NCBI GenBank assembly: GCA_023136305.1
Contig: JAGLSF010000041.1
Span: 1 to 11,445 of the forward strand
DNA: 11,445 nt
DNA from: Spirochaetota bacterium
GTDB taxonomy: Bacteria; Spirochaetota; B62-G9; DRHN01
Reading direction: 5' to 3'
Part shown: in pieces, positions 6,276 through 11,445 of the stretch
Layout: the number at the start of each line of letters is the position of its first letter
How positions within the stretch are numbered: the first letter of the stretch is position 1
Made by a program: the position numbers and the translations under genes
Notes under the pieces: generated by a model
Database searches by the model: none
What the model was told of the DNA's origin: nothing
Seen by the model: only the letters and a program-made list of their open reading frames with translations

Positions 6276-6768
6276 GCTGCTCCACGCCATCGTTACCGCG
6301 CTCGTTGTCCTTCTTCTTAGCATGCCAGCCTTCGCACACAAGGTAAACATCTTCGCATGGGTCGAGGGCGACACCGTTCATACCGAGAGCTATTTCCCCG
6401 ACGGGAGGGTGGTGCAGAAGGGCACGGTATCTGTTTATGACAGTGAAGACTCCCTCCTCCTGAAGGGGGTAACGGATGAAGAGGGATTATTCAGCTTTCC
6501 CGTACCCAAAGGGGATGATCTGACCATTGTACTGGACGCCTCCATGGGGCACCGCGCAACCTATCGCCTCTCTGCAGAGGAACTAGGCGGAAAGGAAACG
6601 GCTGCAGCACATGGTGAGCATTCGCTGCAAAACAGCCAGCGTCCCAAGGACAGGGTGCCGGCAGTTAAAATTCTCTGCGGCATCGGCTACATTATGAGCA
6701 TCATGGGATTGTCCATGTATTTTTATGAAAAGAGGAAGAAAAAAAAGAAAGGATTGGGCTCCGGCTAA
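6259..6768 (+). CDS. nikL: NikL-like membrane-anchored periplasmic subunit of the nickel/cobalt ECF system
   Basis: 169 aa. It has a signal peptide (1-26, ending PAFA) with expected mature N-terminus His27, a beta-rich periplasmic domain (about 27-105, beginning HKVNIFAWVEGDTVHTESYF), a His-containing linker (AAAHGEHS, 115-122), one transmembrane helix (about 134-156) and a strongly basic cytoplasmic tail KRKKKKK. The KVN.FAWVEGD start and GIGYIMSIMGLSMYF helix match NikL-type proteins, which take the place of CbiN/NikN in some nickel ECF transporters. The start codon lies inside nikM (17-bp overlap), preceded by GAGGAGGGG. The basic tail is encoded by a run of eight A residues (6729-6737 region), prone to slippage but close to the end, so the effect would be small. 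Confidence 0.82.
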   Translation: MLHRNRLLHAIVTALVVLLLSMPAFAHKVNIFAWVEGDTVHTESYFPDGRVVQKGTVSVYDSEDSLLLKGVTDEEGLFSFPVPKGDDLTIVLDASMGHRATYRLSAEELGGKETAAAHGEHSLQNSQRPKDRVPAVKILCGIGYIMSIMGLSMYFYEKRKKKKKGLGSG

Positions 6769-6772
6769 CCCA

Positions 6773-6961
6773 CTCCCGTCTTCATTCGATTGCCTGGTTC
6801 GATAGGAATCTGTACACGTAGAAACCGGCCATCTGGGGTACAAATGGTATGCTGTTGTCAAGACCGACGAAGATCCCATCGAGACGGAACCCATCGTGCG
6901 CCTGCAAATACTTCATTTCGCAACACCAATTCCAGAATACATAAAGAATCTCTATGCATAG
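6773..6961 (+). pseudogene. C-terminal remnant of an unrecognised gene after nikL
   Basis: From 6806 to the TAG at 6959-6961 one frame reads as good protein with no start codon near its beginning: ETGHLGYKWYAVVKTDE, then PIETEPIVRLQILHF, then ATPIPEYIKNLYA and stop. The frame is blocked upstream by TAG at 6803-6805. A neighbouring frame carries possible coding sequence just before (RLHSIAWFDRNLY, 6777-6815), so a frameshift near 6815 is likely. It does not look like the EcfT or ATPase genes that usually follow nikL, and the family was not recognised. Its last 10 bp overlap the convergent amrB end in a palindrome. It is judged a broken gene because it is only about 60 codons long, startless and shifted. 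Confidence 0.5.
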
Positions 6962-8169
6962 AATGCTGCAGCCATAAAGGTGACAACGGACTGAGTCTGC
7001 TCATCAACCGACTGATCGTATCGAAGAAGGCGGGCACTGTATGTATCGCCGAGTGCGAGAAGCGTTTGAATTGCCGGTACTCCGCACACGTTGCGGCGGT
7101 CTCGCTCCGCCCTTATGTGATTGAAAAACCCATCAGCATCCCTATCGATGATGCGCTCGATCATGCGCATATCCTCCGCCTCTGCCTGCTTGAGAAACGA
7201 CGGCGTCATAGTGATATTTTGCCCGAAGCGCTGTCCCAGATGGCTCAGGTCCACTCCCGCGATGAGGCAGACCTCTGACCCGCGCTCGTCGAGCATCTCA
7301 CGCAGAGCGCCCGTGAAATCCCCAAACTCGGAATCCTCAGCCGGTGATTTGCCCGTGAGAATCTCATCCTTTGAGGAGCAGAGTATGGGAACGATACGCA
7401 GATCGTCCCTTTCAGGGTACAGGTATTTCAGCATCACGGCCTGAAACTCCACGGAGTGCTCATTCCGGTGCACGAACTCGTCTTCGAAGTAATCTCTGCT
7501 GCATCTGTTTGATAATTTCTCAATGAATGTGTGATCGGCCGACGCTACGCCGAGTGGTGTGTCGAAGTCCTTGTCGGTGAGTACGAAACGGCGTCCTGTG
7601 GGTACGTGGGATATACCGAGTATCACGAATATCCGTGCTCTGCACTCCCTCGCAAGCTCCGCGTAACCTGAAACAAAACAGGCGCCGCCGCGGCGGATGT
7701 CAATATGAGGAACGATCAGTCCACGGAGCCTTTCACCGGAAGATGCAGTATCCGGCAGGCCGGGCCCTCCCGGTTCGGCAAACAGCTCGTCAAGCTGTTT
7801 CCTCAACCCATTCCCATCAGCCTCATAGGACAGTCCGGCATGGGATGCTGCCCGTAGAGGCGAGCTTCGGAACTCCTGTACAGCTTTGTCCCTCACCTCC
7901 TGAAAGTGGTCACTTTCCATGAACAGGGCGCTGTCGAGCTGATCGATGATCTCCCGTATCTTATCGCTGAACATGAGGTCACCGAACTGGGTTGTGTAGG
8001 CTGCCTGAATGTCCAGGATGGAGTGGTTGCCGTCGAAGTGGGAGATGATGAAGAATGTTTCAGGCGGGAGCAGCAGGATCTTGTCTGAGAAACCCTCCGG
8101 ATCACGGAGGCATATCATCCTGTCCTGTGCCGGAATTGCCTCAACCGGTCGGAGCTTCGGGTAGTCCAT
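6952..8169 (-). CDS. amrB: MEMO family protein, AmmeMemoRadiSam system protein B
   Basis: 405 aa from ATG 8169, which lies 16 nt after the CDF stop with GGAGA upstream; a longer frame to 8262 would overlap that gene by 77 bp and is unlikely. The C-terminal MEMO domain (about 149-405) keeps all four putative metal or active-site positions known in human MEMO1: His155 (PHIDIRRGG), His188 (GISHVP), His310 (DLSHLG) and Cys362 (NVCGV). It also has the conserved HRNEHSVEFQ (234-243). Human MEMO1 binds iron and copper; the bacterial role is unsettled, and genes of this family often occur with AMMECR1 and a radical SAM enzyme, neither of which is seen here. An N-terminal extension (about 1-100), with DGNHSILDIQ and FSDKIREIIDQLD, resembles a PqqD-like helical/winged-helix domain. 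It is probably cotranscribed with the metal exporter. Confidence 0.9.
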   Translation of the reverse strand: MDYPKLRPVEAIPAQDRMICLRDPEGFSDKILLLPPETFFIISHFDGNHSILDIQAAYTTQFGDLMFSDKIREIIDQLDSALFMESDHFQEVRDKAVQEFRSSPLRAASHAGLSYEADGNGLRKQLDELFAEPGGPGLPDTASSGERLRGLIVPHIDIRRGGACFVSGYAELARECRARIFVILGISHVPTGRRFVLTDKDFDTPLGVASADHTFIEKLSNRCSRDYFEDEFVHRNEHSVEFQAVMLKYLYPERDDLRIVPILCSSKDEILTGKSPAEDSEFGDFTGALREMLDERGSEVCLIAGVDLSHLGQRFGQNITMTPSFLKQAEAEDMRMIERIIDRDADGFFNHIRAERDRRNVCGVPAIQTLLALGDTYSARLLRYDQSVDEQTQSVVTFMAAAFYA

Positions 8170-8185
8170 GCGCAGCTGTCTCCAA

Positions 8186-9034
8186 TCACACAGGATCCAC
8201 GTGTACAAAAGCGTAATCCACGATCTCCTCCTGTTCGAGGAGATCGTGTACTTTCTTTGCAATATCGTGCGATTTCTCGGTAATCAGGCGCCTGTCCACC
8301 TCGATGTGTATCTCAATCTGTATAAAGTTGCCGAGATAGTGGGCGCGCACATCGTTGAGTTGCTTCACCCCTCTTATGGAAAGGGCCTTCTCCCTCAAAT
8401 GGTTGATAATATCCTCATCAGGCACCTTGCCCATGAGAAAATCCAGGTTTTCCATACCGATCTTGAACCCTGAATACACGATGAATGCTCCAATGAAAAT
8501 CGCCACGATGGTGTCTCCGATGGTATATCCGATATACCCGAACAGGCTCCCGATAAGCACCGAGCATGACACCAGGATATCGTTCCGGTAGTCCACGGAG
8601 GAAGCCATGAGTGCCGGACTCTTTCTCCGTTTTCCCTCCCTCCGGAACAGTATGTACATGTACACCTTGACTGCAATGCTCACGACTATGATCGAAAATA
8701 TAATCAGGTTTATATCCAGCTCCCTCGGCTCAAAGAAACCGCGAAATGCATCTGATATAACCTGAAACCCCAGTATAGCGGCGAATATGGCTACCACGAG
8801 ACCGGCAATCGGCTCCGCCCTGCGGTGACCGAAAGGATGATCGGAATCGGCCTTTTTTGCTCCGATGCGCACGGCAAGAAAGATGGCGAGCGAGGCAAGT
8901 ATATCGGTCAGCGAGTTGAAGGAGTCTGAGAGCAGTGCGAGGCTTCCGGAAAAGATGCCTCCCAGGAGTTTTATGAGAAAGAGGAAGGTGTTCAGTGCGA
9001 TACCGAATACGGTTATTTTAATGTGACGTTTCAT
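8186..9034 (-). CDS. Cation diffusion facilitator (CDF) metal exporter, probably Mn2+
   Basis: Proton-driven efflux of divalent metal across the inner membrane. 282 aa, usual for the family: six hydrophobic helices in about residues 8-195 and a cytoplasmic ferredoxin-like domain (about 205-282, ending EIVDYAFVHVDPV). The transport site reads Asn40-x3-Asp44 in helix 2 (NSLTD) and Asp148-x3-Asp152 in helix 5 (DYRND). Zinc CDFs have His or Asp at the first position of each pair; Asn-Asp-Asp-Asp is the combination reported for Mn-selective MntE-like exporters. A second site motif, DHPFGHRRAE (65-74), is intact. The start ATG has GAGAGGGGA upstream. It is the first gene of a pair with amrB. Iron or another metal remains possible. 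Confidence 0.93.
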   Translation of the reverse strand: MKRHIKITVFGIALNTFLFLIKLLGGIFSGSLALLSDSFNSLTDILASLAIFLAVRIGAKKADSDHPFGHRRAEPIAGLVVAIFAAILGFQVISDAFRGFFEPRELDINLIIFSIIVVSIAVKVYMYILFRREGKRRKSPALMASSVDYRNDILVSCSVLIGSLFGYIGYTIGDTIVAIFIGAFIVYSGFKIGMENLDFLMGKVPDEDIINHLREKALSIRGVKQLNDVRAHYLGNFIQIEIHIEVDRRLITEKSHDIAKKVHDLLEQEEIVDYAFVHVDPV

Positions 9035-9051
9035 GTATCCCCTCTCAACAA

Positions 9052-9081
9052 AGAATACTACAAAAATGGTGCTTTTATCAA
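9052..9081 (-). promoter_or_regulatory. Candidate promoter of the CDF-amrB pair
   Basis: On the minus strand TTGATA (9081-9076) and TATTCT (9057-9052) are 18 bp apart, with 5 and 4 of 6 consensus bases. The -10 box ends only 17 nt before the CDF ATG, so the leader would be about 10 nt, just enough for the ribosome-binding site. The rest of the 222-nt gap from ferredoxin to CDF (9035-9256) contains no other gene. Confidence 0.35.
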
Positions 9082-9138
9082 CTTACTGTATAATAGATAT
9101 TGGTGGAGAACATATACGGGGAAATAGGCGGAAATCAC

Positions 9139-9185
9139 CCCCCTGCTTGCCGAAAGAAACCAGTATTTACTGGATTCCCAGGGGG
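9139..9185 (-). terminator. Nested inverted repeats after the ferredoxin gene, possible terminator
   Basis: Inner palindrome CCAGTATTTACTGG (9160-9173); on the minus strand it forms a 5-bp stem with an AAAT loop followed by TTTCTTT, the layout of a weak terminator for the ferredoxin transcript. Outer perfect 7-bp arms CCCCCTG (9139-9145) and CAGGGGG (9179-9185) enclose it. The double arrangement is unusual; it could also be a regulator site for the downstream CDF gene. Confidence 0.4.
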
Positions 9186-9256
9186 AGCGTGCAGCGGCTC
9201 AGAGAGCAGGCGCATCAGATGATGAAATACTCTGGTACACAGGAGAGTGAAGCGGT

Positions 9257-9442
9257 CTACTCGACTATAATTGCTTCAGCCGGACAGTCTTCGGCGGCCT
9301 GACTGACCGCGTCCTCGAGGTCGGCAGGAACATCATGCTGCTTCACCTCGGCGATCTCATCGCCCAATTCAAACACATCCGGGACATCGTCCGTACAGGT
9401 ACCGCAACCTGTGCAGAGATCGGCATCAATACTGACTTTCAT
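9257..9442 (-). CDS. Small single-cluster 4Fe-4S ferredoxin
   Basis: Cytoplasmic low-potential electron carrier, 61 aa, beginning MKVSIDADLCTGCGTC. Cys10, Cys13, Cys16 and the distant Cys53 (CPAEAI) form the four ligands of one 4Fe-4S cluster, as in Thermotoga-type monocluster ferredoxins (COG1141). The extra Cys that makes a disulfide in some homologues (at about position 20, CPDVF) is Val here. The protein is very acidic. The start at 9442 is chosen because AGGAGGAGAGG directly precedes it and because a longer frame to 9511 would begin inside the -35 box of the gene's own promoter. It appears to be a single-gene transcript. The partner enzyme is unknown. Confidence 0.93.
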   Translation of the reverse strand: MKVSIDADLCTGCGTCTDDVPDVFELGDEIAEVKQHDVPADLEDAVSQAAEDCPAEAIIVE

Positions 9443-9483
9443 CCTCTCCTCCTCATGATAAACCCTGCATGGAAATCGGCCAA

Positions 9484-9511
9484 AGCATACCATATTCCCC
9501 TTCATTGTCAA
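9484..9511 (-). promoter_or_regulatory. Ferredoxin promoter
   Basis: Minus strand: perfect TTGACA (9511-9506), a 16-bp spacer, and TATGCT (9489-9484) preceded by TGG, giving an extended -10. Predicted start near 9477, with a 35-nt leader ending in a strong ribosome-binding site. This is the best promoter match in the window. Confidence 0.7.
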
Positions 9512-9606
9512 GGCATAAACGCATCACCTGAAAAATATTTATACCCTGCTTGATCCATGTCTTACAACCGCATTGTATTTTCTGTCATGGAGAAAGTTTG
9601 AAAAAT

Positions 9607-10374
9607 TCACCCTACCACGCCGTACAGATCCTGAAAATTACGGGATACTGCCTGCAGCACCTCCTCAACACTTGCACCCTTGAGCTCGGCAATTGCCTTC
9701 ACTGAAAGGAGTACATTGGCCGGTTCATTCCGCTCCTCTCGGCTGGGCCCGAGTACCGGACTGTCGGTCTCGACAAGGAGGCTGTGAAGGGGAAGCTGCC
9801 TGACGAGCTTCTGTTTCTGCGTCGAACGAATCACCGAAGGCGGAATAGAAAAGTAGTATCCAGCCTCTACAGCCCGGAGGGCATAGGATGCCTTGCCGTC
9901 GAAGGCGTGAAGCTGCACCTTCTTCGCATTATGACAGAGGAGCACATCGATGACATGCCGGCCGGCTGACCGGGAGTGTACGTTGAGGGGCAGGTCAAGC
10001 TCGATAGATAGGTCGATGAAGTTCTGAAAGATCTCGCGCTGTACTTCCTGCTCCTTCTCCTCTTTCACAACCCAGTAGTCGAGCCCGACCTCACCGATTG
10101 CCCGCAAGTCTTCCCTTTCCCGTCGTATGAAAGACAGCATTTCATCTGCCCTGTGGGAATCGAGTACCGAGGGATAGAGACCGGCCGCAGGCAGCATCAT
10201 GCTCTTTATCCTAGAGAGCTTGAGGTTTTTCTCGGCGTCCTCGATCGATTCACTCACGCTTATCACAGCGGCCACACCTGCTGAGCGCGCTCTTTGAAGG
10301 ACCTCATCACGATCGGAATCAAAGGCATCATCGGCCAAATGCGCATGCGTGTCGACGAGTAGAGTATCCTTCAT
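9607..10374 (-). CDS. TatD family metal-dependent hydrolase/nuclease
   Basis: Amidohydrolase-fold TIM-barrel enzyme; family members are DNA exonucleases or related metal-dependent phosphoesterases of the cytoplasm. 255 aa from ATG 10374, the family's usual length, with DTHAHL at residues 8-13. Metal ligands expected for TatD are present: His10, His12, Glu95 (IGEVGLDY), His133 (NVHSRSAGRH), His156 (LHAFDG) and Asp204 (ETDSP). Two things differ from common bacterial TatD: GLYPS (65-69) replaces GLHP., and the HAFDGK / GYYFSIPPSVIRS / QKQKLVRQLPL segment (156-196) resembles archaeal members. Upstream Met codons at 10401, 10440 and 10470 are in frame; the 10470 one lies in the predicted -10 box, while 10401 remains possible. 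It reads as a single gene divergent from the propeller gene. Confidence 0.9.
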   Translation of the reverse strand: MKDTLLVDTHAHLADDAFDSDRDEVLQRARSAGVAAVISVSESIEDAEKNLKLSRIKSMMLPAAGLYPSVLDSHRADEMLSFIRREREDLRAIGEVGLDYWVVKEEKEQEVQREIFQNFIDLSIELDLPLNVHSRSAGRHVIDVLLCHNAKKVQLHAFDGKASYALRAVEAGYYFSIPPSVIRSTQKQKLVRQLPLHSLLVETDSPVLGPSREERNEPANVLLSVKAIAELKGASVEEVLQAVSRNFQDLYGVVG

Positions 10375-10468
10375 GGCGCCCCGCTCTTCAGTTTGATCCA
10401 TGAACCCAATCCATTCCTGACTCAATAGAGATGATTTCATGCTTTTTACAAAAAAAAATTGCCTTTGC

Positions 10469-10497
10469 ATTTTAGCAGCTTATACAATACTGTACAA
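10469..10497 (-). promoter_or_regulatory. Candidate promoter of the TatD gene
   Basis: Minus strand: TTGTAC (10497-10492), a 17-bp spacer, and TAAAAT (10474-10469). The -10 is good (5 of 6), the -35 moderate. Start near 10462. The leader contains a run of nine T residues (minus strand, complement of 10450-10458), a possible slippage or supercoiling-sensitive stretch. The 10375-10554 interval also has to hold the plus-strand promoter of the divergent gene, for which no convincing match was found. Confidence 0.4.
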
Positions 10498-10554
10498 TGA
10501 TGAAAGACTAAAGCTTAACCACCGGCATGCAACACACCGAAAGGCAGTAGAACC

Positions 10555-11445
10555 ATGAGAACAAACTCCACTCCATCACGGGCAAAACATTCAGGATGGC
10601 CACGACATCACAGGGGCAGAAAGACACAGGCTTCTATTGCCGCCTTGGTGTTCATCTCTCTCTCTTTCACGGGTACCGGGCTGTTCGCCGATACCATTTC
10701 GGCGTCATTGATAAAGAGCACCGTATTAGAGGAGGGTGACGCGTACATACACGGTCTTGCCTATTTCGAGGGGTATCTTTGGGCCTCAACACGAACAAAA
10801 CCCTGTCGGATACTGCGTATCGATCCGAAGACCCTCTGCTACGAGAGGATTCTGCTCGACGAAGATGCTGTCGAGGGCGAGGACCTGATCACTGCAGCCG
10901 GCTCTATCTGGATCATACTCTACGGACCTCCCACCAAGATTGTGCGTCTCGATCCTGAAACGCTTCGTATGGATACGGTTGTTGAGTTCGGGCAGGATGA
11001 GTTGACCCGGGGCGGAGCCCTCGAGCATGCCTTCGGTGCACTCTGGGCCGGGGGAGGGAATGGGAAAATCGCCCGAATTGACCTCACCGATTTCAGCTAC
11101 GAAGTGTTTGACTATAAGACGGCCCTGGGGCGCCTTCAGATCCATGCACTGACAGACGGAGGCGGATATCTCTGGGCATCCTCTCCCCTGTACAGGAAAT
11201 CCGAGACGATGGGCAACGAGAGTATCGTACTGAGGATAAATCCCCGATGCCCCACGGAATACGCAGCAGTCTTCCTCCGGAACATGTCAATGAGCGATGA
11301 TATGGTGTATTGGGGAGGACAGCTGTACACCGGGAGCGAGGAAGGGGGGGCCTCCCTCATCAGCATAGCGCATGATCTGACCTACCATGTCTTGGGAGAA
11401 AGTGAAACAGGCTGTAACGGAATATTTGCCCAAGGGAAGATTCTC
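10555..11445 (+). CDS. Secreted beta-propeller-like protein of unknown function, 3' end outside the window
   Basis: 297 codons without a stop, running off the window. The ATG is preceded by AAAGG 10 nt upstream. A long basic N-region (residues 1-24, with HHRGRK) leads into a hydrophobic core (26-42) and a probable signal-peptidase site after GLFA (45), so the protein should be exported. The mature part shows a degenerate repeat of about 35-45 residues with the pattern GxLW(A/I), a few residues, then R(I/L)DP.T: YLWAS...RILRIDPKTL, SIWII...IVRLDPETL, ALWAGG...IARIDLTDF, YLWASS...IVLRINP, and QLYTGS...LISIAHD. This is the look of a YVTN/streptogramin-lyase-like propeller. Such folds usually act in binding outside the cytoplasm. 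No catalytic residues can be assigned, and a precise family was not recognised. Confidence 0.8.
   Translation, partial: MRTNSTPSRAKHSGWPRHHRGRKTQASIAALVFISLSFTGTGLFADTISASLIKSTVLEEGDAYIHGLAYFEGYLWASTRTKPCRILRIDPKTLCYERILLDEDAVEGEDLITAAGSIWIILYGPPTKIVRLDPETLRMDTVVEFGQDELTRGGALEHAFGALWAGGGNGKIARIDLTDFSYEVFDYKTALGRLQIHALTDGGGYLWASSPLYRKSETMGNESIVLRINPRCPTEYAAVFLRNMSMSDDMVYWGGQLYTGSEEGGASLISIAHDLTYHVLGESETGCNGIFAQGKIL

Noticed and set aside
6790..7278. A 162-codon plus-strand frame after nikL
   Set aside because: Most of it is antisense to amrB, and the cysteine/arginine-rich translation looks like a shadow. The real remnant at 6806-6961 is in another frame.
8170..8262. Longer N-terminus for amrB starting at 8262
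   Set aside because: It would overlap the end of the CDF gene by 77 bp; the ATG at 8169 has a ribosome-binding site and begins the family-like sequence.
9089..9094. Perfect TATAAT on the plus strand in the CDF leader
   Set aside because: No -35-like sequence lies at proper spacing upstream, and there is no plus-strand gene downstream; chance AT-rich match.
9035..9256. yybP-ykoY manganese riboswitch before the probable Mn exporter
   Set aside because: The characteristic conserved loop sequences of that riboswitch are not visible on the minus strand in this spacer.
9443..9511. Longer N-terminus for the ferredoxin
   Set aside because: The 9511 start falls in a perfect -35 box of the gene's promoter, upstream of the transcript start; the 9442 start has a near-ideal ribosome-binding site.
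1..11445. CRISPR arrays, tRNA or rRNA genes, insertion sequences
   Set aside because: No regularly spaced direct repeats, no tRNA-like cloverleaf or CCA end, no rRNA-like segments and no transposase motifs were seen on either strand.

Overview
The window looks like part of a bacterial chromosome of moderate GC content, probably from an anaerobe. Evidence for this is sigma-70-like promoters, Shine-Dalgarno sites, a single-cluster ferredoxin and a nickel/cobalt energy-coupling-factor (ECF) uptake locus. The style of the sugar transporter's binding protein would fit Spirochaetota. Desulfobacterota-like anaerobes are also possible, and this lineage guess is weak.

Left part (1-3990, minus strand): a sugar-type ABC importer operon read leftwards. 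It runs periplasmic binding protein, then a 115-nt spacer with a strong hairpin, then a double ATPase with a TTG start, a permease, and the start of a further gene cut by the window edge. A promoter and a 7-bp inverted repeat, likely a repressor site, lie before the binding protein gene.

Middle scar (about 3990-4754): no intact gene. It holds two decayed gene fragments fused together, one old-yellow-enzyme-like and one Gfo/Idh-like with a frameshift. After them come a repeat-rich stretch and a plus-strand promoter whose -10 box is covered by a NikR-like palindrome.

Nickel/cobalt block (4755-6768, plus strand): a DUF4198/NikK-like periplasmic protein, a CbiM/NikM substrate-binding membrane component, and a NikL-like membrane-anchored protein. 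The ATPase and EcfT components expected in a complete ECF transporter do not follow. Instead there is a short broken C-terminal gene fragment that meets the next convergent gene at a shared 10-bp palindrome.

Right part (6952-10374, minus strand): a MEMO-family protein (AmmeMemoRadiSam system protein B) directly downstream of a cation diffusion facilitator whose transport site reads Asn-Asp-Asp-Asp, the pattern linked with manganese export. Then come a small 4Fe-4S ferredoxin with its own promoter and a TatD-type metal-dependent nuclease with archaeal-looking features. The window ends in a divergent (plus-strand) secreted beta-propeller-like protein that runs off the edge.

Taken together, 4.6-9.1 kb is a metal-handling neighbourhood: nickel or cobalt uptake under a probable NikR operator, a probable manganese exporter, and a metal-binding MEMO protein. 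It sits beside a sugar-uptake operon that has lost part of its catabolic genes.
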